From Rhizoclosmatium globosum (taxonomy: Eukaryota > Chytridiomycota > Chytridiomycetes > Chytridiales > Chytriomycetaceae): a stretch of 56,485 bases of DNA. This document shows positions 43,401 through 56,485 of this stretch, piece after piece. The stretch lies in the NCBI GenBank assembly GCA_002104985.1, contig MCGO01000235.1:1-56485 (forward strand). The letters run 5' to 3'. How positions within the stretch are numbered: position 1 is the first letter of the stretch; each line of letters starts with the position of its first letter. The notes under the pieces were generated by a model. It had not been told where the DNA came from. It ran no database searches and saw only the letters and a program-made list of their open reading frames with translations. The translations under genes were made by a program, and so were the position numbers.

Positions 43401-46400
43401 TCGAATGGCAAACCAGCCATAGCAAGAGTCGCCATCTCAATCAAATCAACTCCAAGAACCTTGGACACGAATGGGAAACTACGCGATGCACGCAAGTTAC
43501 ACTCGATAATCTTGATTTCATTGTTCTTGGCAATGAACTGAATGTTGAGAGGTCCAGTTGCGTTCAAGGCGTTCGCAACCTTGGCAGTTGCAATTTCAAT
43601 CTTGCGAACAGTCTCAGGATCCAAATCTTGTGGTGGAAGAACCAAAGTGGCGTCTCCAGAGTGAACTCCAGCGTTCTCAACGTGCTCGGAAATAACGTGC
43701 ATGACAAGCTTTCCTCCAACAGCCACAGCATCCATCTCAATTTCCTTTGCTTCTTCGATAAACTTGGAAATAACGACTGGGTATTCACGAGAGACATTCA
43801 CAGCCATCTCCAAGAAACTCTTCAAGTCAGCTGGAGAGTAAACAACATTCATGGCTGCTCCAGACAAAACGTAGGAAGGACGGACCAACACTGGGTATCC
43901 AACCTTGTCACAGAAAACATGCGCCTCATCAATAGAAGTCAACTCCTTCCACAATGGCTGATCAACACCAATCTTGTCACACATACGAGAGAATTTGTAT
44001 CGGTTCTCGGCAGAATCAATCATTTCAGGCGATGTTCCGAGAATCTTGACATTCTCACGGTGCAATGGCAAGGCAATGTTGTTTGGAGTCTGTCCTCCCA
44101 TAGAAACAATCACACCCTCAGCGTTCTCAAGTTCATAAATATCGAGGATTCTCTCCAAGGTCAACTGCTCAAAGTAAAGTCTATCGGCTTCATCGTAATC
44201 AGTAGACACAGTCTCTGGGTTGTAGTTGATCATGATAGTCTTGATTTTGTTGGCACGAAGAGTACGAATAGAACGGACAGCACACCAATCAAACTCGACT
44301 GATGATCCAATACGGTAAACTCCAGATCCGAGAACCATAATTCCCTTGTCGTTGAACTCAACGTCGTGCTCCATCGCACTGTAAGTCATGTACAAGTAGT
44401 TGGTGAAACATGGGAACTCAGCGGCAACTATTTTACATTATCAGTATCGTCACAGTTTCAAGCAAAAAATACAAACCAGTATCAATCTGCTTCACGAATG
44501 GAGTAATACCCTGATCCACTCTCAACTTTCGGACCGCAAGCTCGGAAGTTCCGATAGCAAGTCCAATTTGACGATCAGACATACCAACTTGCTTAGCAGC
44601 ACGCAAAAGCGAGTAAGGCAAGTCCTGAGCAGTGTGCTTAGCAAGAGCCTTGTCAGTGTTGACAATGTTTTGCAACTTGTACAAGAACCACTTGTCGATG
44701 CTAGTCATGTCGTGAATCTTGTCAACGGAGTAGCCCTTGTGCAAAGCGTTGGCGATGGCAAAGACTCGTTGGTCAGATGGGTTCTTGAGCTCCTCATCAA
44801 TGTTCTCAATGTACTTATTCTAAACGAGGAATCAGAACTTTTCACACGACAAACTGAAGAAAAAAAGTGCAAACCTGAGAGAATCCAGTGAAAGAGTACT
44901 CGACATTTCGGATAGCCTTCTGGAAAGTCTCCTCAAAGTTTCGTCCGACACTCATCACTTCACCAACACTCTTCATCTGCGAAGAAATCTTGGTGCTGAC
45001 ACGGTTGAACTTCTTCAAGTCCCAACGTGGGATCTTGACCACAACGTAATCCAAACTTGGCTCGAAGCAAGCAATAGTCTTCTTGGTGACGTTGTTCTTG
45101 ACTTCAGTGAGAGGGATGTTGAGACCGAGCTTGGCAGCGACAAAGGCGAGTGGGTATCCTGTCGCTTTGGAAGCCAATGCAGAACTTCTACTGAGACGAG
45201 CGTTGACTTCGATAATGCAGTACTCCTTGGAGTGTGGGTTCAACGCGTATTGGATGTTACACTCTCCAATGACACCGAGGTGACGAATCACATTGACGGC
45301 GGTACGACGAAGCATCATGTAGTCATCGTCAGAAAGAGTTTGAGAGGGAGCAACGACGATCGAGTCTCCAGTGTGAATACCGAGAGGGTCAAAGTTCTAC
45401 CAATTTCATCAGTCACGATCTCATTTGAATTACAAATAAGCAAGCTCACCTCCATGTTACAAACAGTAATACAGTTATCCTGACAATCTCTGACAACCTC
45501 GTACTCAACTTCCTTCCATCCCTTCATGGACTTCTCCACAAGAACCTGAGGACTAGTAGCAAACGCACGTCCACAGAGCTCACGCAATTCAGCCTCGTTT
45601 GCAACGAAACCAGATCCAAGACCTCCCAAAGCATAGGCGGCACGGACAATAAGTGGGTAACCAATCTGGTTTGCAGCAGCAAGAGCTTCTTCGAAAGTAG
45701 TAGCAGAAGCAGACTGAGCACACTTTTCACCAATTTGCTCCATGTGTTGGGCAAAGAGCTCACGGTCTTCAGTGATTTCAATGGTGTGGATTGGTGTTCC
45801 GAGGACAGTTACACCGAGACCGGCGAATTCGTCCTTCATCTTGACTCCGACGTTGAGAGCAGTTTGTCCACCGAATGTACAGTAGATACCTTAATGGGAA
45901 GTTAGTCTCAACATGTACAGATGAAAAAATGAACAAACCATCGGGCTTCTCGTGCTTGATGACCTTACGAACAAAGTCCGGGGTGACTGGAAGGAAGTAG
46001 ACCTTGTCAGCGAGACCCTTGGAGGTCTGAATAGTGGCGATGTTAGGGTTGATGAGAATGGTGTAGATGCCTTCCTCCTTGAGAGCCTTGATAGCCTACA
46101 TAACCGAAAAGGATCAATTAGTCATGATGAACTTGAACAGGTTAAAAACATACCTGAGAACCAGAGTAATCAAATTCACCAGCCTGTCCAATAGACAAAC
46201 CACCCGATCCAAGAACCAAGACCTTCTTTGGTCGTAACCGTGGTGGAGCTTCTGGCTTAGTTTCTCTCACAAGAGGAACAAGCTTTCCAGCAACACGACA
46301 AGCCTTGACGCTGTCGATGAAACGGTCAAACAAAAACTCAGTGTCCCATGGACCTGGAGTTGACTCTGGGTGGAACTGGACACTGAAGTATGGAAGCTCA

Positions 46401-47738
46401 CTGTGTGCGATACCCTCGTTGGAGCCATCGTTGGCGTTGACGAAGAGTTCGTACCATCCTGGTTGGAGGGTTGGGATGTCGACACAGTAACTGTATGAAG
46501 AGGTTAACATTTCGCAGACCAGGATTACAACGAAAAATGGACTCACCCGTGGTTCTGAGAGGTGATGTAACAACGTCCATTGTCCAAGTTTGTGCAAGGG
46601 ATGTTGTGACCACGGTTTCCGAAAGGCATCTTCTTGGTCTGTGCACCAGAGGCAAGGGCCATGATTTGGTGACCAAGACAGATACCAAAGATTGGGTGAG
46701 ACTTCTTTTGCTGCAGTTGACGAATGTTCTCAATAGTTGCAGCAACAACGGTTGGGTCACCAGGTCCGTTGGAGATAAAAACTCCATCAAAGTTTGCAAC
46801 ATCAGCAAGGATATTGTAGTCCCATGGAACAACCTTGACAGTCATTCCTCGCTTGGTAAAGCATCTGATTTGGTTGAACTTCATACCAACGTCAATGGCA
46901 AGAACAGTGTATGGCTTTCCATCAGGGCGCAACAAGCGCTTATCTTTTGGAGGTTCGTAGACGATAGGAGTCTTTGTGGAAACCTCAGCAACAAGGTTTC
47001 TGGTATTTGGGTCGTGCCAAGGAAGGTTTGACAAGTGAGAAGCCCACTCGGGGAGGTCCAAGTCCTCGCCCTTTCCAACAAGCGTCTTTGGAAACAGAAT
47101 CTTTGAGAGAATAGAACCGTTTACACGAATGCGCTTTGTCAGCGCACGCGTGTCGATGCCGCTGAGGGCAGGAACCTTGTTCTGCTTGAGCCAGACGGAC
47201 AGTGATGAAGAGGCCAGGTAGTGGGCAAAGTCGTCCGAGTACTGGCCGACAATGAGACCGGCAATGTGGATCTGTCTCGATTCAAAGTAGAGAGGAAGGT
47301 TGTTCAATGTCTTGTCCACCTCTTCGCGCGAGGGCACTCCGTAGTTTCCAACGAGCGGGAAGGTGATCACGAGGATCTGGCCACGGTACGACGGATCCGT
47401 GAGCGATTCCGGATAACCGACCATTCCTGTTTCCGATCGAAGTCGAAGTTGAAGTTGAAGTTGAAGTGCACGTCAGCGAATGCTCTCTCTCTCTCCCAAA
47501 ACACCAACAACAACAACCACTCACCCGTCTGAAACACAAGTTCGCCCGCAACCGACGCGCCTTCAAATCCAAACGAAACACCTTCAAAGGCCTCGCCCGT
47601 CTTGAGCATCAACGTGGCAATCGTCGAACCACCCGCGTTCGGCTTGGCTTCGATGGCGGAGAACGGCCCGGGCTGTGCCTTCTTGGCGAGGAGAACCTCA
47701 GAGGCCGATGGCTGAAGTGTTGGTGGAGTTGCCGCCAT
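40479..47738 (-). CDS. URA2: URA2/CAD multifunctional pyrimidine protein: glutaminase-CPSase II, inactive DHOase-like, aspartate transcarbamylase (2,264 aa)
   Basis: Nine exons on the minus strand: 47,738-47,525, 47,426-46,547, 46,490-46,154, 46,095-45,939, 45,889-45,450, 45,396-44,875, 44,819-44,477, 44,427-41,478 and 41,430-40,479. They total 6,795 nt. It catalyses the first two steps of UMP synthesis. The amidotransferase (~1-430) has the nucleophile in FGICLGHQ and the partner residues in FHPE. CPSase halves start at [20 protein letters not shown] (~455) and [19 protein letters not shown] (~995), with ATP-grasp text between. A DHOase-like part (~1,515-1,850) begins [11 protein letters not shown], so the metal-binding HxH is missing, as in yeast Ura2. 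Aspartate transcarbamylase (~1,950-2,264) shows [20 protein letters not shown] and [12 protein letters not shown] linker of ~100 residues precedes it. The protein acts in the cytosol and nucleus. UTP feedback is known for the family. Confidence 0.97.
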
Positions 47739-48039
47739 TGTCTGTTGCTCCTCCTTTTCAGGAGAAAGAAAAAAAAGAAAGAGGAGAGAAGGTGAATCGA
47801 TAGCGAAAATCTCCGTTTACAAAAGAGTTTGATTAAATCGGAATGAAGAGAACGCTAGTATCACTCGCCTGTCGGTAGCTACAGGTGCGGGACCAGGTTA
47901 AGTTCCATGTGTCAAGAGAGGCTGTCAAACCGGAAGGGGGCACTGCACAGTCACACAAATCTTATCAACCTCTCTTTTTTTATCTTTGCTCTTTGCTACC
48001 ACTCGGAATCCCATTACAAACTCTATCCTACGATTCCTA
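47739..48039. promoter_or_regulatory. URA2 upstream region
   Basis: This is 301 bp between the GMP reductase stop and the URA2 start, both on the minus strand. It must contain the URA2 promoter and leader. Purine/pyrimidine tracts occur near the start codon. No defined element is recognised. Confidence 0.4.
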
Positions 48040-49501
<1,462 letters not shown>

Positions 49502-49559
49502 CTCGTCCTTGTTTCTGAACCAAGAAAAAACAGGAACACTGTCCCCCCTTTCTTGTAAT

Positions 49560-52121
49560 CTATTTATCACCACCTACTTTCTTCGCCATTAATCCAAACT
49601 GCCCCGCATGAAACACTCCATACAACCCTTTACTAACCCACTTCGCAACCTCCTTCTCCCTCTTTTCAAGCCCTTCAACCTCCCTCCTCCCAACCCCACG
49701 CCTCCCCAAAACCTCTTTATGTCGCGCCTTGAGACTCTGCAATAACCGAAACTCGTCCTTCTCCGTCTTCCGAATCACAACCCCTCGCCTCTCTTTACAT
49801 TCACAATCAAACGCAACCTCCGTCGCGTCCCTCCTCTCCGTCGACTTCTGTATTTCACCGAGAACGTTTCGCGGTGTGAGGTGTGGTGTCCATCCAGGTT
49901 CAATGGGAAGTGGGAGCTCCTTTGGTTTCGGGAGGTTTTTCAGGACTTTCAATTTAATGGATTCTTGTTTCATGGACGCGCGTTGGCGAAGCAAGTTTGT
50001 GGCACTGATGGTGGGTGGCGGGTGCATGACTTCGTTTTCGGATGGGTCGGCGATGGCGACTGGGACCCAGGCTGTTTTGTCGTGTTTCTTGGCTTGTTCG
50101 ATGTTGTTGCGGAAGACGTGGTATTTTAAGGGCGCCCAATGAAGGATTCGGCGGAGGTCTGGGTAGTTGGAGACGGCGGTTGGATGGAGCTTGTGAACGT
50201 TATCGAGTAGTTTCTTTTCCTTTTCGGTTGGAAAGCGGAATTGCTTCAGAACTCCCCAGAGAGTAGGAATGTTGTTGGATGAAAGGTCAGGGTCAGAGAA
50301 AAACGGGCACTTTCCAAGTTTCTTTTGACCCTGTTTTATCCTTAGTCATCCAAATTATGAATTGAAAAGCACAAACCATTCCAATCAGTTCCTTTTCAAT
50401 CCTACGGTTTGTATCCTCGTTCAAGATGTTCGAAATTAGGTTGATATTGGCTGGAACTGTGCTTCTCCGTTTCCGTTGATTTCGGGCCATATACCCTTCC
50501 CCATCGTCATCATAATAACCGGCTGAATTAGGTCTTCCTAGATCCAGCTCCCCTAAAACACTTGTTCGCCTCCTCATCATACTTGCTCGATTCGCCATCG
50601 ACATTCTTTCTGTGAACACTTCGCCATTGTACTTCCAGCCATCTACTTTCGTTTTTCCTTCTTCAAACATGTTATTTGGGTTTACAAGCGAATGGCGGTA
50701 TCCATAAGTAGCCTTTGTGTCATCCAAATCCTGATTAACTTGCTTGGATACGCTGAACCGAAACGCAGCTTCGTTGACAAGCATAGCATTCTCCCATTTA
50801 TGTTTCCAAGACGGAATATGCCTCTTCCCCGAAAGTTCGTCATGGTTTTCGACGTCCGTGTCTTTCAAATCACTGAAATTCGTGACATCTCGCTTCCCAG
50901 ACCCGCCCCTCTTATTCACCGAATTTCTCTTCGTCTGAGGACTTTTCTTTTCCGTTCCACTTTCATTCTCCTCGCCCTCCTTAATCTGTTGTTGCTGCGC
51001 GTTCTTTGCCCGCCACTCTCTTGCAGCAGCGTCACGCTCTCGATCCATTTCATCAATCGCATCAATCACATCCGTATCCGTAAAATTTACTGTATTTTGA
51101 ATCGAAGGTCTCGTGTACCGTCCTCCAACACTTGGTCTAAAGAGAGACGGTCGTGCTCCTCCAGTTCCTAAGTCTACAACCAAACCACTTGTCATCCCAG
51201 GCAACATGATTCCACCACCGTTACCAACTCCCGGCGGGCCTGCATTTGACATCCGTCTTCCACCGAAACTTATACTCGCGCGTTGTGCAACTGAGGCTCG
51301 CTGTGGAAACGCATACGGAGTCTGGTCATCGTCAAACCCGTCTTCCAATCCCTCCAACTGCCGAAGTTTACTCGGCGAAGATGGTTTAGTTGGAGATTCC
51401 GATTTAGTAGGTGTCCCTGCCCTTGACCCTTTGTACTTTCGGAGACAGTTGCAGGAGGTGAAGCAGGTTTCCTGAAATGTTCAAGTGCAAGGCCAAAGTT
51501 GAAAGCTTCTTCGGCTGCAGAAGATTCTCGCCGAGATCTGTCTGGGGCGATGGAGCCCCGATGTGAAGTATTCTGGGAAGCATTGCTGCTCTTTTGATTT
51601 CGAGAGGTTCGGCTCGTTGGTCGAATAACTGGCTTAGAATCTGTGCGAGCTAAATGATAGCCTAAAAGGGGTATCAGAACTCATGGCTTGTGATCCTGAA
51701 ATCAACGTTCTCACTTTGTCCATCCATGGCTTCGATATCGACATTTGAGCCTTTTTTCGATTTCAAAGTTAATGGTGGTAAATCACCTGAATTGAATATA
51801 TGTCTTAGGTTATGTATGATTTGTGAAAGGAGGGGGTTATTCACCTATCACAGACGTTCTCATTGGAACTGTTACACTAGGCCTCCGTTTCGCCGACAAC
51901 ACTGGTCCGACGCACAACACTGACCCTCTTATTTTGCTCGGGTCAGGTTTATTCTCTTGAGCCTCCTCTTCTTCCTGTTTGTTATAGGATGGTTGCCGAA
52001 CAATCTCCATGATATCATTTCCAGATACTGATGATTTACGCGAACGAGGTTGCGGAGCCTTGTGTCCCTTAAAATTTGTTACACCTTCAGGAAAAACAAG
52101 GCTGGTACGTTTTGAGGCCAT
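49560..52121 (-). CDS. Uncharacterised protein, basic/disordered N-terminus and helical C-terminus (about 790 aa)
   Basis: Exons: 52,121-51,845 (ATG, MASKRTSLVFPEGVTNFKGH), 51,786-51,715, 51,661 to about 50,380, then after a GTTTGT..AACAG intron to 49,560. Introns 1 and 2 are phase 1. The N-terminal half is rich in Ser, Arg, Gln and Pro (SRKSSVSG, AQRASISFGGRRMS). The middle has EMDRERDAAAREWRAKNAQQ, a probable helix, and TERMSMANRASMMRRRTSV. The C-terminal 230 residues look folded (IPTLWGVLKQFRFPTEKEKK, LRRILHWAPLKYHVFRNNI, GLYGVFHAGQFGLMAKK). No known family is recognised. The reading frame changes once near 51,410-51,431 without a usable intron; this is a real frameshift or a base-call error. 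Confidence 0.65.
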
Positions 52122-52288
52122 TGTTGGGGAAACTTGATCACAACTTCTGGAAGGATTCGGACAACTTTTGGCAAATCTGCATGTGCTTAATGTAATCCTA
52201 CGCGAAAATATTGATTCTGAAAAACAGATAATAACGTTGCTCTCCTTCTCTTAATATTGTCTGTTTATTGGTGCGCTCAACATAAAAT

Positions 52289-55200
52289 TCAATGACGATT
52301 AAATGGATACGGAGGGCGATAGTATTGCGGCTGATAATACTGAGGAGGGGGAGGATGATGTGGACGGGGAGGACCAGAATAATGTGGCGTTGGAGCTTGC
52401 TGAAACAGATGTGGATTTGAGTGTATATGCAGAGGTGGATGATCAAAGTGAGGTTGTCGTGGTGTATTGAGGGAAAGTGAAGAATCATATGCCAATATGG
52501 AGGGCGATGCAGATATTCTGTGGAGGAGGAATAAAGTGACTTGTTGAATGACTGGCTGCTGGTACTGGCTAGCATGTTTTTCCACAGGAGGACAGCTTCG
52601 TCGAGCGCAGAATTCTTCGTAGTCTTCGGAATTGTCTTGGTATGGATAATAACCGTCCAAGTCCATCGTTTCGTACAGTCTACGCGGATTTAATACTGAA
52701 GAAGACGTATTTTGGTGATTATTGGCCAAGTTCGATGATGTCAGCTGAGTTGCTCCTTTTTTGGTGGTGTCTTGATGTTGTCAAAATGAGGTTGCTGTCG
52801 CCCTTCAAGGCCTTCGCTTTGGCCACGTTGACCCGTTTGATTACGCACTGGTCTCGAAGACACTGCTTGTTTTGATGGTGGCGGAGAAACTCGACGCGTC
52901 TGAGACAAACGTTCCTCCTTCCAATCAGCAAACGTTTGTTTCAACAAGTTCACCATATTGATTCCGGTCTCTGAACCAATGTCTTCATCACAGGGTCATC
53001 TACAGCTCTACAGAAAAAACCCCCTTCTCTTTCCGGAACCTCTGCTTCCGGGGCCTTCGATCTCACCTTCATCTCCAACACATCTTTGGAACTATAATAC
53101 GAAACAACTCGGTGTTGAGACCACGCTCCTTTAACGCTGATAGTTCGCTTTGTCAGCCCATTCTTGAGAAGCTGTGTGTTTGGTTTCAGTGTCCTCTCAG
53201 TGTATGTTGGAAGTACTCCAGTTGTTGAACCAAAATGCCCAGGAGGCGGCAATATATCCACACTCAATTCTTCATCTTGAGTAGTAGCGTTTGGGATCTT
53301 TGTTCTCGATTTGTCGGTCTGTGGACAATCAGTCCTCGTCATCAATGCCCCACACAAATAACTCACAGAGAATGAACGGACCAAAGGCACGTGAAGGGGA
53401 CCAGCGTATTCCATCCTGAATCAGATCGAGGAATTCAGAACAAATACGAAGGAATTTTACAGCCCAACCAACTCACCCTCCACCGTTTTACAAAAGGGAC
53501 TATTTTCAGCCATCACAATCACAGTTCCACTCCGTATACGAATTCGAGCCATTTCTTCAGCGGTTCCCGCAAAGGGGGTGAGCTTCCCGAAGACAGTGCC
53601 CTGGACGACAAACAACGCATCCATGGGATCCTCAACGTATCCATGGTACGTCTCGAACAGAACTGTCTTTTGATTATTCTTACTGTCTTCGTTTACTTCT
53701 TTGTAGGATTTAGTGGAGGTCCGTTGTCGTTTACTTCGAGAAGATGATGCTCTGTATTCAACGTCATCGTCGTCCTCGTTCACCGCTGGGGGCGACTCAG
53801 ACCGATCTCTTGCATCTTTGGACATATTGGACGCTCGTGGCTCCAGCGCACCGGCTCGGGCAAAGAGTTGGTATCTGCAGAAATATAGTTAGCACAAATC
53901 TGAACACGGCCCAAACGTTAGGTTTCAATCGAGATATAATGGATCGATATTGGAGTATTGAGGTTTTCAAAGCGAGTGAAGCTCGGTTTGAAGCAAGAAA
54001 AGTTCTGCTCACCTGTTTGTTTGGAATCGTCATACAAAGGGAGTCGTTCCTCCATAGCTTTTCCACTGGACTCAAGTACGTTTGAAGTTATGCTGCGACT
54101 ATCTGTTTTGGGATGGAAGGTTCAGGTTAGTGACGATTAATGAACCAACGTTTGTGAGGGAATTCTTTTTCGCCTAAGCTCCTCCTCAAACTCTATACAT
54201 TTTAGATGAGCCAGATAGATTTGACGGGCGTATCCTTTAAGATACCGTGCTTCCCCTTTTCTTACACGAAGTTGTTTTTTGAACTTGGGGTTGAACGCCT
54301 ACCTGATACACTTTTGACTATGTCGATTCGTTCACCCTTCTCTGGTGTTTCTCTTGTGGAGTCATTGTTTTGAGAAGCTTTCAATTGGCCGTCGTCCACT
54401 TCCAGGCTCTCAGTGTGAATGGTTTCAGTGCGAAATGGTTTCCAATCCAAGTGGTATGGTGAGTCAGCAAGCTTGATGAGGCTGTTTATCAAGCAACGTA
54501 ATTTCAGTTTATGCCGTATAAGTGGGTCGGAATGATGGCGAGAACAAACCTTGTGCATGATTTGGACTCACAATCGTGGATGTGATGCAGCAGAACTCCC
54601 TGTCATTAAGCCAGGTCTTGAGTGTAAACCTGATGCAATGAGTGATGGATAATTTGTTCCCTCTGTCGCTGCTGGATTCATCGCAAGGTTTGTCCCTCCT
54701 ACGTTTTGACGTGTCAGCAACCTTGTCACTAATTCACACCAAAAGTCTATCTCAGGGATATCAAAATGATCGGATTGTCATTCCTGCCAAGACTATGACT
54801 TCGAATTTCTCCTGGCTTCATCCCAAACTCTCAGCACAACAATTTCATGACTCTCATTGCAGAGGAGCCAGGTGGCAGATGCTTCGCTTATAGTATGGTT
54901 GACTTACTTGACTCTGATAATCTCTTGGTGTCCTCTCGGGCGTTGTTGATTGTCTGTGTGTATCGAGTATCCTCTTTTGATTGTTCAAATGGTTTGATTA
55001 ACGTTGTCAATGCGCAAGTTGAGCAAACGATCCTCAATCAACGAATGGAATATGTGCAATGATGGGTTATACATTCTCAATCCAAGCGACAAACCGAGTG
55101 GCGGTTTTGTATTCTGAAGTTCATGCGCTAAACTTCACATCAAAAGCGTTCCTTATACTCCCATCTCACTCATTTTCAGGCTCTCAGCCTGCTGGTTCAA

Positions 55201-56463
55201 CTTGAGAGAACTGCTTAAAACTCTGTCGCTGCTACTCGTTTCTGATGTGGATTTCGACAAGGAATGAGGCCTTTTGGCTTCAACTCACCACCGTCACGAT
55301 CCAGAGGAGTATTAAGAACATGATAGTAATAGGAGAACTGTTCATATCACCCGTCCCTATGGTTTTCCATGTCAATACCAGTTTATCAACCGCCACAGCA
55401 CATCTATGAAACACAAAGCTCATACCAGTAAATGAAACCAGCCTATTTGTGTTTCTTTCTCGTCTTATCCTCGTGCATAATGTGTTGGTGAGTTGAGTTG
55501 CCTCTATTTGACGAGTTTTGTGGTTAAACTTTACTCCCAGCAGAGGCTAATCGCTCGCACTGGTAAACATATGAGGAGAGATAATTCTGACTGTAGGAGG
55601 GTCGTTTCAAATCATTCGCTTCGCTCATTCGTATCAGTTACAATCACTGAGCCCATCATTCGACTCAGTAGTGCACGATTGTAAAGATCGACCGGACGAT
55701 TTAAGCTACTAAACACATTCCAAGCGTCATGTTGATAAGGATTATGTCACTCGTCATAATCAGTATGTCTCAGTTCGTCATAATTGGCATCTTTGACTCT
55801 CGCACTGTTCTTCGGATAGGAGCTCACCTGTCTCAAATGATTTTGAACTTGGGGACTTTAGAATTGCGTCTGAAACGATGATAGCACCTGTCACTGGCGG
55901 ATTGAGTGGGTTTGTTGGGTTTTGTCAGGATTAGGTCAGGATTGGGACGAAGGAAAGTCGAATTTGCAGAGACAGACCGGGGGGAGGATTATGGGGTACG
56001 AGGAGAAGAATTCAAATATTCAGGATCACTATAGTAGGGCTTCCTTGATGATATCTTGCGAGGCAAGTCTGCTGGTTTTCACTCACTCTTCTCTCCCTTT
56101 GAGATGCTTATTCTACTTTGTCACACCAGAATCTCAGTACCTCAATATTACTGAAACTAGTTTATGGTTTGCCGTATCTGATCGATTTCTCGCCTCTGTG
56201 TGGATGTAGGAGGGAGGGTAGGAGTGGGCAGAATCGGGATTGGCGTTACCGTAGCAATTCGTACCCTCATCAATACTTCGAGGAGTGTTTCGAGCATTTG
56301 ACGAGTTGATAGGCGTGGTTTGCCGGTTTCAGTTGGGTCGGTGTTGAACGTTTCGCGCGCCACAGTGCTGACACCCTCCTTCGTGGGATGACGTGACTGC
56401 CTGTTCAACGTCAAATCCATGTTCGTTGATGCCGATGGATGTTCGTCTATTGCTGGATTTTTC
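52289..56463 (-). pseudogene. Decayed inverted copy of WOPR gene A (A')
   Basis: Every exon of gene A has a counterpart here, from the first (about 56,463) to the WOPR exons (53,874-53,477, 53,415-53,367, 53,318 downward). Single-base indels break the frame in many: in the counterparts of the 14,847 and 14,995 exons, twice in the first WOPR exon (near 53,840, and just before the KRWR equivalent near 53,490), at the start of the last exon (AAAGATCCC), at LVQRPES near 52,975, and near 52,740. Other exons stay intact (TRYTQTINNARED, NLAMNPAATEG). Most indels fall in runs of one base, so assembly error is a rival to decay. The last ~300 bp diverge but keep YYPYQDNSEDYEEF. The copy continues beyond the right edge. 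Confidence 0.75.
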
Positions 56464-56485
56464 CTGGACAAATAGAACCAATTGG
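52289..56485 (-). repeat. Right arm of the inverted segmental duplication
   Basis: Partner of 13,857-18,080 in opposite orientation, about 34 kb away. Introns and leader are conserved as well as exons. The arm is still homologous at the last base of the window (CCAATTGGTTCTATTTG on the minus strand versus the same text at about 13,858). Confidence 0.9.

Noticed and set aside
41582..44302. Plus-strand ORFs of 202 and 318 residues inside URA2
   Set aside because: Antisense shadows of a highly conserved coding exon; no independent evidence.

Overview
The window is a gene-dense, intron-rich nuclear segment of a fungus. Introns are short (mostly 48-80 nt), with GT..AG borders and internal ctaac/ttaac-like sites. 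A 2,264-residue Ura2-type pyrimidine protein with a dead dihydroorotase-like domain, WOPR (Gti1/Pac2) factors, an Ace2/Swi5-like zinc finger and fungal-type bZIPs all point to Fungi. An apparently full OFD1 (centriole/basal body) homologue points to a flagellated lineage. A chytrid is the best inference; the species cannot be named from the sequence.

Layout. 1-2,650: 3' part of an uncharacterised minus-strand gene running off the left edge, with tandem exon copies at its 5' side. 3,650-8,812: five minus-strand genes (F-box fragment, F-box/plant-type LRR protein, GT34-like glycosyltransferase, two unknowns). 8,915-12,310: a transposon-associated-type gene and an inverted fragment of its 3' end, the latter split by a 1.4-kb element with TTA target duplication. 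13,900-24,900: three WOPR genes (A and B on plus, C on minus). 25,475-26,365: four-finger C2H2 protein. 26,649-30,368: OFD1 homologue. 30,782-34,540: two tandem bZIP genes, the first broken by a 555-bp inverted-repeat element. 35,770-37,290: Ace2/Swi5-like factor. 37,850-39,778: secreted two-domain protein. 40,479-47,738: URA2/CAD. 48,040-49,501: GMP reductase. 49,560-52,121: unknown. 52,289-right edge: a decayed inverted copy of WOPR gene A.

The main unusual signal is the architecture of the WOPR genes. Genes A and C carry long N-terminal extensions made of many short exons. In my splice models every internal exon is a multiple of three and sits between phase-1 introns. In gene C several of these exons are tandem copies of one ~168-nt module (core EQIPKSGVKM). 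This is a modular, exon-shuffling layout joined to a DNA-binding domain known in other fungi for switching cell type. The region also holds a >4-kb inverted segmental duplication, two non-autonomous DNA elements whose target sites can be read directly, and a tandem duplication of the OFD1-3'/bZIP segment.

Eight regulatory genes (four WOPR including the decayed copy, two bZIP, two C2H2) lie in 56 kb. The two nucleotide-metabolism genes (pyrimidine Ura2 and purine GMP reductase) are neighbours on the same strand. Exon borders are my own reading. Where stated, exon lengths add up to a whole number of codons, but no transcript or homology search was available.
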